From: Flavobacterium sp. LC2016-23
Lineage (GTDB): Bacteria; Bacteroidota; Bacteroidia; Flavobacteriales; Flavobacteriaceae
Length of the DNA stretch: 64,000 nucleotides
Assembly (NCBI RefSeq): GCF_009674775.1
Contig: NZ_WKKE01000017.1
Location: forward strand, 1 to 64,000
Direction: 5' to 3'
Positions within the stretch are counted from its first letter, which is position 1. The number at the start of each line of letters is the position of its first letter. Positions 1 through 8,790 of the stretch are shown here, piece after piece. The notes under the pieces are model-generated. The model was not told the DNA's origin and did not search any database. It saw only the letters and a program-made list of their open reading frames with translations. The position numbers were made by a program, and so were the translations under genes.

Positions 1-84
1 TCTAAGAATCTAAGAATCTAAGAATCTAAGAATCTAAGAATCTAAGAATCTAAGAATCTAAGAATCTAAGAATCTAAGAATCTA
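1..84. repeat. 8-bp tandem repeat at window edge
   Basis: The unit TCTAAGAA is repeated about 10.5 times without a mismatch and runs off the left edge, so its true length is unknown. It lies downstream of the S41 protease gene. Perfect short arrays like this can change length by slippage. Confidence 0.95.
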
Positions 85-108
85 CACCGATAACTATCAG
101 GGCTAAAA

Positions 109-2139
109 TCATTTCGACCCGTTAAACTCCGTAATAATATTCACGGCTTCATTTAAGTACGGGTTTGTTTTAAGATTGTCTATCTGGTATTGATTGATTG
201 TTTTTTCAGTTGGATAAACGCCTAATAAAAATTGGTTTACAGTCGAATTATAAACATCCAAAGGATTATTATCATCGTTAAAAGTGTGAATTTCCGTCCA
301 AAGGGAGTTTATTACCTTTTTCTGCTCAAAAATAGCATCCAGGGTCATTGTGATTTCTGTTTTGGGAACGTTTATCAGCGTATCAATTTTCTGATTGATT
401 TTTTTGATGTCATTAAAATAATAATTATCTGCTAATCGTATCGAACTGTTTTTTGCTATTTTATCGATCACGTTTCGTTTTACATAAGTTTTATATTTTA
501 AAAAAGGAGCGAGGCTGTCGTTTTTAATGGCAGTCGGAAAATCACTTTCTTTTTGATAAACATCTTCGTAAAATTCCGGAAGTACTACATCCGGAGTAAC
601 ACCGATATACTGATGGCTTTTACCGGTAACCCTGTAGAATTTATTAATCGTAATTTTCAGGAAGTCCGTATTTTTATTTTCGTCAAGCGAAAGAATCGTT
701 TGCATAGTTGCTTTGCCCAGCGTGGTACTGCCCAATAATAAAGCACGGTTGTAATCCTGCAGAATGGAAGAGAAAAATTCACTGGCCGAAGCGGTATTAC
801 TGTTTACCAAAATTACGATCGGGCCTTTGTAAATAAGTCCTTTGTAGGGATCATTGATCACAGACGCTGCCTGTTTATTGTCCACAACAATAGAAAGCGG
901 GCCATAATCAATAAACATTCCGGCCAGTTTTATCGCTTCTTCCATAGAACCGCCGCCGTTGTCAATCAGATCAATTACCAGACCTTTTATTTTGTCTCTT
1001 TCCAGCTTAATTATTTCACGTGCTACATCATCCGCACAGCCCTTTCGGCTATTCCCGTCTAAATCAGCATAAAAACTTGGAATTTTGATATAACCAATTT
1101 TACTGTCCTTGCCAATTATAAAACTAAAAACAGAGTTGTCTTCGTCTTTCATGACCTGCTTTTCGACATGGACATCAAAGCTTTTGCCGGAATTCCGTTT
1201 TAACGTTAATACAATATTTTTATTCGATTCTGATAAAATCATCGTCGAAACCGATTCTAATGAAGCACAGGAAACCTGAAGCGTTTCTTTTTGATTGGAA
1301 ACGGAAACAATCTGATCTCCTTTTTTGATTTGTCCGGTCTTAAAAGCCGGACCATTCGGATCGATTTCGTCTATTATTATTTCATTTTTCTCATTCAGAT
1401 TGACAGTCATTCCGAGCGATAGATGCTCTTTCGATAAGGAAGCGACAAAACTTGACTTCGAATCATTACTAAAATAGGCGGTGTGCGGATCAAAATAAGT
1501 ACAGAAGAAATTGTATAGCTTTTCATCCTGTGTATTTTTTTCTTCCAATAGTGTATTTATCCGGCAGATTTCATTTGTCAGAATCATGTTTTTGGAAGCC
1601 GATTCAATCGATTTGAAATTGGTTTTTAGAGAATCTAAATTATCACTGGTTTCTGCAATATCATCCAGAATTTGATAGCGTAGTTTCTTCATCCAGACCT
1701 TTTCTAAGTTTTCTTTTTGAAGATAGAACGCAAATGCTTTTTTGTAAAACCGAATCGTATCTTTTTTAGTATAATCGATCGGTTCCGCCTGGATTTTTTG
1801 CAGAACCGTTTTGGTTCTGAGAAGTCCGGCTTTGTATTTTGAAGTGATATCGGCTAAAAAACTACAATCATTCTGCAGAATCAAATCGTCTAAATTGAGG
1901 CGATATTTTTGAGACATTTCGTTGTATTCACTCAGGAAAAAGATATTTCTGGAAGGATCTAATTCATTGATAAGATTGTCAAAAACAAATACTGACAAGC
2001 TATCGTTTACCGGTTTTGGACGAACATGCTCGGTCTGAATCAATGCATTTATCTTATTTAGTATTTCGCAGGTTCTGTCGCTATTCTGACTAAACAGGGC
2101 ATTTGTGGTCAATATAAATACTAATATTATTTTTTTCAT
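109..2139 (-). CDS. S41 family tail-specific (C-terminal processing) peptidase
   Basis: This is a serine protease of the Prc/Tsp type that trims or degrades exported proteins from their C termini. Numbering from the upstream Met at 2154, the protein has a signal peptide at residues 6-23 ending FSQ, a Prc-type helical N-terminal region to about 240, a PDZ domain at about 245-330 and the S41 core at about 350-530. The catalytic serine lies in NSNTASASEF (451-460) and the lysine is K481 in LGKATMQ, so the Ser-Lys dyad is complete. The start at 2139 is preferred because it opens directly on a classic MKKI signal peptide; the start at 2154 adds five residues. The protein is likely periplasmic or anchored. 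No gene nearby is obviously linked to it. Confidence 0.9.
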   Translation of the reverse strand: MKKIILVFILTTNALFSQNSDRTCEILNKINALIQTEHVRPKPVNDSLSVFVFDNLINELDPSRNIFFLSEYNEMSQKYRLNLDDLILQNDCSFLADITSKYKAGLLRTKTVLQKIQAEPIDYTKKDTIRFYKKAFAFYLQKENLEKVWMKKLRYQILDDIAETSDNLDSLKTNFKSIESASKNMILTNEICRINTLLEEKNTQDEKLYNFFCTYFDPHTAYFSNDSKSSFVASLSKEHLSLGMTVNLNEKNEIIIDEIDPNGPAFKTGQIKKGDQIVSVSNQKETLQVSCASLESVSTMILSESNKNIVLTLKRNSGKSFDVHVEKQVMKDEDNSVFSFIIGKDSKIGYIKIPSFYADLDGNSRKGCADDVAREIIKLERDKIKGLVIDLIDNGGGSMEEAIKLAGMFIDYGPLSIVVDNKQAASVINDPYKGLIYKGPIVILVNSNTASASEFFSSILQDYNRALLLGSTTLGKATMQTILSLDENKNTDFLKITINKFYRVTGKSHQYIGVTPDVVLPEFYEDVYQKESDFPTAIKNDSLAPFLKYKTYVKRNVIDKIAKNSSIRLADNYYFNDIKKINQKIDTLINVPKTEITMTLDAIFEQKKVINSLWTEIHTFNDDNNPLDVYNSTVNQFLLGVYPTEKTINQYQIDNLKTNPYLNEAVNIITEFNGSK

Positions 2140-2276
2140 AAAGGAGAAAGTCATCGTTTACACTAAAATTACGGTTATTTTTTGATAAAAAGCAGTAATT
2201 TCTTTAAAATGTCGATGACCTTATAATTTTGGTAATTGCCAACTTTTTGCATGTTAAGATTCGTGAATTCAGGGCT

Positions 2277-2314
2277 AAAAAAAAATGCACTACACTTTTC
2301 GGTGTAATGCATTT
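2277..2314 (-). terminator. Rho-independent terminator of gcvT
   Basis: A 13-bp stem (2283-2295 with 2302-2314, one G-U pair) and a 6-base loop are followed on the minus strand by nine T residues. It sits just after the gcvT stop codon. Confidence 0.85.
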
Positions 2315-2360
2315 ATAAAGTAAACCTCAAATAATCTTGGATAATTTGGGTTTTGAAAAT

Positions 2361-3443
2361 CTATTTTTTGTAAAATGGCAATTTTACTACTTTCGCCGGC
2401 ACATCATTCTTTCTGATTCTGATGAAGATATCGCTGTCAACCGCACTATTGTTTACGGTAACATATCCAAGGCCAATTCCTTTATTCATAGAAGGAGACA
2501 TGGTTCCTGAAGTTACAACACCAATGACAGCACCCGAAGCATCAACAATTTCGTAGTCATGTCTTGGTACTGCACGTTCCTGCATTTCAAAAGCCACTAA
2601 TTTTTTAGTAACACCTTCTTCTTTTTGTTTTTTCAGGTTGTCAGAATTGGTAAATTCTTTATTGAATTTTGTAATCCATCCTAAACCGGCTTCAAGAGGA
2701 GATGTGGTGTCATTAATATCATTTCCATATAAGCAGAATCCCATTTCAAGACGTAACGTATCACGGGCAGCAAGTCCGATTGGTTTGATTCCGAAAGCTG
2801 CTCCGGCTTCAAAAACTTTATTCCAGATTGCTTCAGCATCGGCATTTTTACAATAAATTTCAAATCCGCCGGAACCGGTATATCCTGTAGCAGAGATAAT
2901 CACATCATTAAAACCTGCAAAATCAGCTACTTCAAAATGGTAATAAGCGATAGCAGACAAATCGATAGAAGATAAAGACTGCATGGCTTCAACGGCTTTT
3001 GGTCCCTGAATGGCCAATAAGGAATAGTCGTCAGAAAGGTTTTTCATTTCAACACCCAAATCATTGTGTGCTGTAATCCAGTTCCAGTCTTTTTCAATAT
3101 TAGAAGCATTTACAACAAGCAAATACTCTTCTTCTTTCATTTTATAAACAATCAGGTCATCTACAATTCCACCGTCGTTATTAGGCAAACAAGAATATTG
3201 CGCTCTTCCGATCGTTAAAGTCGAAGCATCATTTGAAGTTACTTTCTGGATTAAAGCCAAAGCATTTGGTCCTGTAAGTAAAAATTCACCCATATGTGAA
3301 ACGTCAAAAACGCCCACATTGTTGCGAACTGTTTCATGTTCAGCATTAATACCTTCATAAGTAATAGGCATATTATACCCGGCAAACGGAAGCATTTTTG
3401 CTCCCAAACCTTCATGTATGTGCGTAAGCGCAGTATTTTTCAT
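2361..3443 (-). CDS. gcvT: Aminomethyltransferase (glycine cleavage system T protein)
   Basis: The T protein takes the aminomethyl group from the lipoylated H protein and passes it to tetrahydrofolate, releasing ammonia, in glycine cleavage in the cytoplasm. The 360 residues match the usual length. The N terminus ([19 protein letters not shown]) and the motif [11 protein letters not shown] near residue 190 are typical, followed by the C-terminal barrel domain. It is a single transcription unit: a TAnnTTTG box lies 25 bp upstream and a strong terminator lies just downstream. The genes for the H and P proteins are not in the window, as is common in this phylum. Confidence 0.95.
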   Translation of the reverse strand: MKNTALTHIHEGLGAKMLPFAGYNMPITYEGINAEHETVRNNVGVFDVSHMGEFLLTGPNALALIQKVTSNDASTLTIGRAQYSCLPNNDGGIVDDLIVYKMKEEEYLLVVNASNIEKDWNWITAHNDLGVEMKNLSDDYSLLAIQGPKAVEAMQSLSSIDLSAIAYYHFEVADFAGFNDVIISATGYTGSGGFEIYCKNADAEAIWNKVFEAGAAFGIKPIGLAARDTLRLEMGFCLYGNDINDTTSPLEAGLGWITKFNKEFTNSDNLKKQKEEGVTKKLVAFEMQERAVPRHDYEIVDASGAVIGVVTSGTMSPSMNKGIGLGYVTVNNSAVDSDIFIRIRKNDVPAKVVKLPFYKK

Positions 3444-3468
3444 TGTGTTGTTTTATAAAATTGTGAGG

Positions 3469-3476
3469 CAAATTTA
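3469..3476 (-). promoter_or_regulatory. -7 promoter box of gcvT
   Basis: TAAATTTG on the minus strand fits the Bacteroidota consensus TAnnTTTG exactly and lies 25 bp before the gcvT start. No clear -33 TTTG is seen. Confidence 0.5.
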
Positions 3477-3676
3477 TTTAAAAAATATCGAAATATGCTA
3501 GTCTAAATTATAAAATTCGTAAAGATTAAGTCTGATTTCCTGCTAATTTGCTATTTCTTTTACTTTTTAGAACGGAAAAAAAGACACTCAATTTATCCTC
3601 ATAGGCAAAACTTTGTTATATAAGAAAATTCTTCTCAGTGATTTTTTTGTAATTTTAAAAGCGCAAAGCAAATCAG

Positions 3677-4525
3677 ATGAAAGTACCCCTTCAGATTACA
3701 AAACAGGAAATTTTAGCTTTTTATAAACTCATAAACCCTTTAACACACAAAGGAATTCAGGGTCATGCGCTTATTATAGGAGGAAGCTATGGTAAAATCG
3801 GAGCCACGGTTCTGGCCTCGGGAGCCTGCCTGAAATCCGGTTGTGGTATGGTTACTGCTTTTATTCCAAAATGTGGTTATGCCATACTTCAAATAAGCAA
3901 TCCGGAAGTTATGGTGGTAACCGATGAAAATGAAAATTTTATTTCCCGAATACATTTTGAAATACAGCCACAAGCAATTGGAATTGGTCCGGGTATGGGA
4001 CAGGAAAAAGAGACACAAAAAGCTTTTTTTGAATTTTTAAATACTAATAAGAGCCCTTTGGTGGTAGATGCCGATGCCTTAAATATTTTGTCGGCGAATA
4101 AGTCGTGGCTGGCATTATTGCCCGAAAATACCATCTTGACACCACATCCGAAAGAACTTGAACGGCTTATAGGCAAGTGGGATTCAGAAAGTGAAAAATT
4201 TGAAAAGACCATTGCTTTTTCAGAGCATTATAAAATCATAATTGTAATGAAAGGCGCACCGACCTTTATCATCAATCAAAGTAAAATTTACCAAAACACT
4301 ACCGGAAATGCAGCATTGGCAACCGCAGGAAGCGGGGATGTTCTAACGGGAATTATTACCAGTTTTTTAGCGCAGGGCTATTTACCGGATCAGGCCGCAA
4401 GATTAGGGGTTTTTATCCACGGATTAACGGCTGATATTGCACTTCCAAAAACAGGTTATCAGTCTTTTATCGCGTCAGATATTATTAAAAATCTGGGGAA
4501 GGCATTTTTATCTTTAGATTTTTAG
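3677..4525 (+). CDS. nnrD: ADP/ATP-dependent NAD(P)H-hydrate dehydratase
   Basis: This enzyme repairs hydrated NADH and NADPH using a nucleotide triphosphate or diphosphate. The 282 residues form only the ribokinase-like C-terminal domain of the YjeF family. Visible motifs are [10 protein letters not shown] (about 31-40), GIGPGMGQ (about 96-103), [13 protein letters not shown] (about 154-166) and the anion-hole segment [15 protein letters not shown] (about 212-226). The N-terminal epimerase domain (NnrE) often fused to it is absent, so the epimerase must be encoded elsewhere. It is transcribed away from gcvT. Confidence 0.88.
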   Translation: MKVPLQITKQEILAFYKLINPLTHKGIQGHALIIGGSYGKIGATVLASGACLKSGCGMVTAFIPKCGYAILQISNPEVMVVTDENENFISRIHFEIQPQAIGIGPGMGQEKETQKAFFEFLNTNKSPLVVDADALNILSANKSWLALLPENTILTPHPKELERLIGKWDSESEKFEKTIAFSEHYKIIIVMKGAPTFIINQSKIYQNTTGNAALATAGSGDVLTGIITSFLAQGYLPDQAARLGVFIHGLTADIALPKTGYQSFIASDIIKNLGKAFLSLDF

Positions 4526-4604
4526 TTCCCGCTTTTTTTGTGAACTGATTGGATTGCCCTGATTTTTTGGAATTTTAAATGATAAAATCAGAAATCTAAA
4601 TTCG

Positions 4605-4612
4605 TAAGTTTG
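4605..4612 (+). promoter_or_regulatory. -7 promoter box of the HipA-like gene
   Basis: TAAGTTTG matches TAnnTTTG and lies 20 bp before the ATG at 4633. It suggests that the HipA-like/DUF3037 pair has its own promoter. Confidence 0.5.
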
Positions 4613-4632
4613 TATTTCAGTAAATACTGCTT

Positions 4633-5415
4633 ATGAAAAACAATTTCGACCTGAGAACGGTAAATGTAACACGTTATATTACTCCTTTACGTGAAGGCGG
4701 TTCTCTACCTGCTTTGGCAGAAGCCGACGATGATTTTAAATATGTCCTGAAATTTAAAGGAGCCGGACATGGGGTGAAAGCTTTGATTGCCGAATTAATC
4801 GGAGGACAAATTGCTAAGGCTTTAAAATTGCAGCTTCCGGAGTTGGTTTTTGCGAATCTGGATGAAGCTTTTGGAAGAACCGAAGCCGACGAAGAAATTC
4901 AGGATTTGCTGCAGGGAAGTCAGGGACTCAATCTGGCGCTTCATTTTTTATCCGGTGCCATTACTTTTGATCCTGTCGTAACCACAGTTGATGCTAAACT
5001 GGCTTCGCAGATTGTCTGGCTGGATGCTTATATTACCAATGTTGACCGTACTTTTAAAAATACCAATATGCTGATCTGGCATAAAGAATTATGGCTTATC
5101 GATCATGGTGCCTGTTTGTATTTTCATCATTCCTGGAACAATTGGGAACAGCATGCCAAAAGTCCGTTTGCCCTGATAAAAGACCACGTTTTATTACCTC
5201 AGGCTTCTCTTTTAAAAGAGGTCGACGCCGAATATAAAACCTTGCTAACTCCGGAAATTCTGGAGGAAATTACCAATACCATTCCGCTGGAATGGCTGCA
5301 ATGGGAAGATACAGACCAGACTCCTGAGGACTTGCGAAATGTATATTTACAGTTTTTGCTAACCCGATTAAATCATTCAGAAATCTTTGTAAACCAGGCT
5401 CAAAATGCAAGATAA
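4633..5415 (+). CDS. HipA-like kinase family protein
   Basis: The protein resembles the kinase lobe of HipA, a Ser/Thr kinase fold. It carries KYVLKFKGAGHGVKALIAE (about 36-54), which would be the ATP-contacting strand and helix, DAYITNVDRTFKNTNML (about 131-147), equivalent to the HipA catalytic loop with its N-x-D-R pattern, and WLIDHGACLYF (about 153-163), equivalent to the metal-binding segment. At 260 residues it is much shorter than HipA (about 440) and lacks the N-terminal subdomain. No HipB-like repressor is adjacent, so a toxin-antitoxin role is not shown. The stop overlaps the start of the DUF3037 gene by 11 bp, which implies coupled translation. Substrate and function are unknown. 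Confidence 0.75.
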   Translation: MKNNFDLRTVNVTRYITPLREGGSLPALAEADDDFKYVLKFKGAGHGVKALIAELIGGQIAKALKLQLPELVFANLDEAFGRTEADEEIQDLLQGSQGLNLALHFLSGAITFDPVVTTVDAKLASQIVWLDAYITNVDRTFKNTNMLIWHKELWLIDHGACLYFHHSWNNWEQHAKSPFALIKDHVLLPQASLLKEVDAEYKTLLTPEILEEITNTIPLEWLQWEDTDQTPEDLRNVYLQFLLTRLNHSEIFVNQAQNAR

Positions 5416-5788
5416 TCACTTATATGAGTATGCCGTAATTCGTGTGGTACCAAGGGTGGAGCGCGAAGAATTTCTAAATATCGGGATCATTTTGTTCTGC
5501 AAAAGAGCTAAATTTATAAAGGTACTTTTTCACATTAATGCCAGTAAAATTGAAGCACTTTCGGATGATTTTGATATCGAACAACTGGAATGTAATTTAA
5601 CGTCATTAGAGAAAATCGCCAACGGAGCCAAAGATGGAGGTCCGATTGCACAAATGGATATTCCTTCTCGTTTTAGATGGTTAACGGCTATCAGAAGTTC
5701 GGCAATTCAGACTTCAAGGCCACATCCGGGACTTTGTGAGGATCTGGAAAACACGATTCAGAGGTTGTTTGCTGAGTTGGTGCTTTAA
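5405..5788 (+). CDS. DUF3037 domain protein
   Basis: This 127-residue protein has the DUF3037 pattern, opening YEYAVIRVVPRVEREEFLNIGIILFCKRAKF. It has no signal peptide or membrane segment and is likely cytoplasmic. Its start lies inside the end of the HipA-like kinase gene (11 bp overlap), and from family knowledge the two domains recur as neighbours. It could therefore be a partner, substrate or regulator of the kinase. The biochemical role is unknown. Confidence 0.75.
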   Translation: MQDNHLYEYAVIRVVPRVEREEFLNIGIILFCKRAKFIKVLFHINASKIEALSDDFDIEQLECNLTSLEKIANGAKDGGPIAQMDIPSRFRWLTAIRSSAIQTSRPHPGLCEDLENTIQRLFAELVL

Positions 5789-5789
5789 G

Positions 5790-5895
5790 AGAGAATAGAG
5801 TATAGAGAATAGAGCAAAGAGAATAGAGCAAAGAGAATAGAGCAAAGAGAATAGAGGAAAGAGGAAAGAGGAAAGAGAATAGAATAAAGAATATA
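5790..5895. repeat. Purine-rich tandem repeat (about 14-bp unit)
   Basis: The unit GAATAGAGCAAAGA and variants (GAGGAAA) repeat through this gap right after the DUF3037 stop. The strand asymmetry (only A and G, with T) is striking. The minus-strand reading frame through it is low-complexity Leu/Phe/Ser and is not a gene. Confidence 0.85.
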
Positions 5896-5927
5896 GATGA
5901 AAGATGAAAACTGGATGTTTTCTTTCT

Positions 5928-5978
5928 AAAAAAATAACCACGAATTACAACAATCTTACGATTGTGTAATCCGTGGTT
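5928..5978 (-). terminator. Terminator hairpin after the pectate lyase gene
   Basis: Arms 5936-5955 and 5960-5978 pair with one bulge and one wobble. On the minus strand the hairpin is followed by ATTTTTTTAG. The arm sequence contains CCACGGATT, also found in the terminator at 12671, so the same repeat was used twice. Confidence 0.75.
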
Positions 5979-6063
5979 AAAACTAAAACTAACTAACTCA
6001 GATTTTAATAACCGTAATTTCAGGTACATGAATATTTTAAATTACGGCAATAAAGTTTTTTAA

Positions 6064-7170
6064 TTAAAACGAACCGCAGGTATTCCCTCCTAATGTTGCA
6101 CCGGCACCACCGCTAACATCTGCTTTAACAGCGGATGCGGCAAGTGTTACGATCGAGTAGGGAGGTGTGAAAGCCGTTTTGCTTCCTGCAGTATTTCCGC
6201 TTGTGTTTGTAAAAATGTTATCAACTGCTGTAACAGCTGTATAACCTGTCATTAAATCAATTGGTGTTTTCACTCCTTCGAAAACATTCTTTTCTACGCG
6301 AATATCAGCTTCAAAACCAGCCGCAATACATTTGTTACTTACTGTACTGTTGAAGTAGCTATTGATGATATGTACTTTTCCAAAACGAACTCTAGGCATT
6401 CTTTCTTTACAGCCTGGAGCCCACCAGCAACGGGCAAAAGTAATTCTCAATTTTCCACGGTCTCCTGTAGCACCGTCACTTGAACCAATCAGATTAGAAT
6501 ATCTGTGATCGTCAGAACCTCCTGAACCTCCTGCTTTTGGTGGTTTCAGGTAATGGAATTTAGAATACGTAACCGAAATATAATCGGATTTGTTTTTGAT
6601 GTCAAAGTTTCCGTCAACACCATCTCTGAACTCGCAGTGGTCTACCCATACATTTGTACATTCGTCAAGAATAGCATTATCCCAGCCGTCAGTATCATAA
6701 GCACCGGGACCTTCAAAAATCAGGTTTCTGATAATGATGTTTTTACATCTTTTAATATTGATAATTCCGGAAGCATCTTTGGTTTGATTTGTAGAAACCA
6801 GTTTTGCACCGCTCGCACCGTAAATTGTTTTACCGGTCTGATCCTGAAAGGACAATCTTGTAGTAACCGTAATTGTACCGCTAACTTTAATAACCTTCAC
6901 AGCAGCATTTTCTATTGCTGATTTTAATTGTGCGTAAGTCGTGACTGTTGTTTCAGCAGAAGTTCCTCCTCCGGTTGTTCCGCCATTTTGAGAGGCCCAT
7001 CCGGGAACCTGGGCACAGTTTCCTACTTTCGCTGTTAAGCCGCTTCCTGCAGAAGTTGCAGCACTACTGTTTGCATCATTTTGTGATGATCCGATTTCTT
7101 CGGTATTACATGCTGTAAAACCGAGTACCAATGTTAACAAGAACATGGAGATTTTTGATCTAAATTTCAT
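6064..7170 (-). CDS. Pectate lyase, polysaccharide lyase family 1, lipoprotein
   Basis: The enzyme cleaves de-esterified pectin (polygalacturonate) by beta-elimination with calcium. A type II signal peptide ends at LGFTAC, with the lipidated Cys at residue 21, so it is anchored in a membrane, probably the outer one. A Ser/Thr/Gly-rich linker (22-75) leads into the parallel beta-helix. Family 1 motifs are WVDHCEF (175-181) and RMPRVRFG (257-264), which holds the catalytic Arg; DGNFDIKN (187-194) supplies calcium-binding Asp. Length 368 fits a single catalytic domain. It is alone, not in a SusCD-type utilisation locus. A LacI-type palindrome at 7331-7342 lies upstream and may control it. Confidence 0.9.
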   Translation of the reverse strand: MKFRSKISMFLLTLVLGFTACNTEEIGSSQNDANSSAATSAGSGLTAKVGNCAQVPGWASQNGGTTGGGTSAETTVTTYAQLKSAIENAAVKVIKVSGTITVTTRLSFQDQTGKTIYGASGAKLVSTNQTKDASGIINIKRCKNIIIRNLIFEGPGAYDTDGWDNAILDECTNVWVDHCEFRDGVDGNFDIKNKSDYISVTYSKFHYLKPPKAGGSGGSDDHRYSNLIGSSDGATGDRGKLRITFARCWWAPGCKERMPRVRFGKVHIINSYFNSTVSNKCIAAGFEADIRVEKNVFEGVKTPIDLMTGYTAVTAVDNIFTNTSGNTAGSKTAFTPPYSIVTLAASAVKADVSGGAGATLGGNTCGSF

Positions 7171-7330
7171 AATTTAAGTTTGGGGGTTTATAAAATATTT
7201 AACAATACAAATCTGCGGATAATTGCACCTAAAAAAGTTGAACAAGTTCAATGTTTTGAAAAAAAATCTTCAAAAAATGTTTTTTTAACAATTTTTAAGT
7301 GACAAAAACATCTAAAAAAGGTAGTTTTGC

Positions 7331-7342
7331 GTAATCGATTAC
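7331..7342. promoter_or_regulatory. Perfect 12-bp palindrome, LacI-type operator candidate
   Basis: GTAATCGATTAC is a perfect palindrome with a central CG, the usual form of LacI/PurR-family operators. It lies in the 231-bp divergent gap between the pectate lyase and Crp/Fnr genes. No LacI-family gene is in the window. Confidence 0.5.
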
Positions 7343-7401
7343 ATTATTTTTTTAATTCATTCCAATACTTACGCCCCAAGTAAGAATAAAAGTAAAAACA
7401 C

Positions 7402-7971
7402 ATGTACAAATCCCTCAGATCAAGTATTGAACGTAAAATTCCATTAACAGATGAAGAATGGAAATTTGTCGTTGAAAAAGCCGAGTTTATCAAACTCAAA
7501 AAAAACGAATACCTGCAGGTTCAGGATTCCAACAGTTCCTACGAAGGCTTTATTTTAAAGGGGGCTTTCAAAACCTATATTCTGAATGACAACGGTACCG
7601 AAAGTGTTATTTTTTTCTCCTTTGAAAATGAATGGATGTGTGATCTCGAAAGTTTCTATCATCAAAAACCTACCACCTACAATATCAAGGCCATTGAAGA
7701 CAGCGAGATCCTGGTGATTAGCAAGGCAAACAAAACACTCTTGTTTGAGCAAGTGCCAAAGCTAATTCAGTTTCACATCATTATGGTCGAAAAAGCCAAC
7801 ATTGCGATTCAGCAAAGACTTTTAGATGTCTTAAACAAAACCTCCAAACAAAGGTATCTGGAGTTTATCGAAAAATATTCACACAAAGTGGATAAGATCA
7901 ACAACAGGAATTTGTCATCGTATCTGGGAGTTTCACACGAGTTCTTGTCGAAGATTAAAAAGAGGTGCTAA
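7402..7971 (+). CDS. Crp/Fnr family transcriptional regulator
   Basis: The protein has a cyclic-nucleotide-binding-like barrel at about residues 20-120 (LKKNEYLQVQD, then GFILKGAFKTYI) followed by a long dimerisation helix and a C-terminal helix-turn-helix (NLSSYLGVSHEFLSKIKK, about 171-188). It lacks the FNR cysteines and an intact cAMP pocket, as is usual for this group in Bacteroidota, so the ligand is unknown. It diverges from the pectate lyase gene. The last codons (KKRC-stop) run into the CTAAGGTG-type intergenic repeat, which supplies the stop codon; the natural C terminus may therefore have been altered. Confidence 0.85.
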   Translation: MYKSLRSSIERKIPLTDEEWKFVVEKAEFIKLKKNEYLQVQDSNSSYEGFILKGAFKTYILNDNGTESVIFFSFENEWMCDLESFYHQKPTTYNIKAIEDSEILVISKANKTLLFEQVPKLIQFHIIMVEKANIAIQQRLLDVLNKTSKQRYLEFIEKYSHKVDKINNRNLSSYLGVSHEFLSKIKKRC

Positions 7972-8180
7972 GGTGCTAAGGTTCAAAGGTACAGAGTAAC
8001 AAAGGTTCAAAGGTTTTCTGTAGAGGCGCACAGCAGTGTGTCTAAGGTATTATTTGAAAAATCACGCAAAGGCTCAAAGCCGTCAGGAAAATAAAACTTT
8101 GCGTCTTTGCGTGAATATAAAATTCAGTTAAAAAAAACTTCGCGAATCTTTGCGTAACCCTTTGCGAACTTTGCGGTTAA
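7965..8180. repeat. Intergenic repeat cluster (GTTCAAAG and TTTGCG classes)
   Basis: The gap starts with copies of GTGCTAAG and GTTCAAAG and then holds copies of the class built on CTTTGCGTCTTTGCGTG and ACTTTGCGGTTAA. The same classes recur in most long gaps of the window. No gene is seen. Confidence 0.8.
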
Positions 8181-8184
8181 GCCA

Positions 8185-8691
8185 TTAAAGTAATTTCTCT
8201 AAATAGATAAACTCCAATGGCTGATCTGAAATATTAGTATGAATATCGCTTGAAGGAAAAGCTTCTCTTTCGCCGGTTTCAACATAGCCGTGGCGTTTGT
8301 ACCACGCAATAAGCTCCGAACGAACCGAAACCACCGTCATAAGAATACTGGATAATCCCAGCGCTTTAGCATGTTTTTCACCTTCCGCCAGCATCTTTTT
8401 GCCGATGCCGCCATTTTGCAATTCAGGTGAAACGGTCAGCATTCCCAAATACAACTGATGTTCTTTTTCCACCAGTAAAACCGAACCAATAATCTTGTCG
8501 TTGGCTGTGTATTTCAGAAATGTATTTTTAGGATCTGAAATGATTTCCGTTAATTCCTCTTCAGTCGTTCTTTTTCCTTCTAATAAATGAGCTTCGGTAG
8601 TCCAGCCTTTTTTGGAGGTTTCACCTCTGTAAGCAGAATTGATTAAGGTTACTAATGCCGGAATGTCTTGTAAGGTTGCTTTTGAAATCAT
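8185..8691 (-). CDS. GNAT family N-acetyltransferase
   Basis: The protein has the GCN5-related acetyltransferase fold, which transfers acetyl from acetyl-CoA to an amine. The acetyl-CoA loop is visible as LTVSPELQNGGIGKKML, with the Q/RxxGxG/A pattern as QNGGIG, and is followed by the C-terminal WYKRHGYVETG signature. The 168-residue form starting at 8691 is preferred. The upstream ATG at 8745 would add 18 residues encoded by a dispersed repeat (8705-8780). The substrate is unknown. Confidence 0.85.
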   Translation of the reverse strand: MISKATLQDIPALVTLINSAYRGETSKKGWTTEAHLLEGKRTTEEELTEIISDPKNTFLKYTANDKIIGSVLLVEKEHQLYLGMLTVSPELQNGGIGKKMLAEGEKHAKALGLSSILMTVVSVRSELIAWYKRHGYVETGEREAFPSSDIHTNISDQPLEFIYLEKLL

Positions 8692-8704
8692 GGTAATTAT
8701 TATG

Positions 8705-8780
8705 CTGTATTTATTTAATTGCTCTTGCTTTAAGCGGAAGAACAAAATTAGGATATTTAAGATTGGCTTTACCCGAAATT
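8705..8780 (+). repeat. Dispersed repeat, copy 1 of a direct pair
   Basis: About 76 bp beginning CTGTATTTATTTAATTGC and ending CCGAAATT. It is roughly three-quarters identical to 10086-10162 in the same orientation. The two copies enclose the HutD, XRE and small coiled-coil genes. Confidence 0.7.
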
Positions 8781-8790
8781 TTTGAATTAA

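Noticed and set aside
5691..6029. Minus-strand frames through the DUF3037 end and the purine-rich repeat
   Set aside because: The translation is low-complexity Leu/Phe/Ser produced by the tandem repeat.
8691..8745. Upstream start of the GNAT gene
   Set aside because: The extra 18 residues overlap a dispersed repeat and precede the usual family start.
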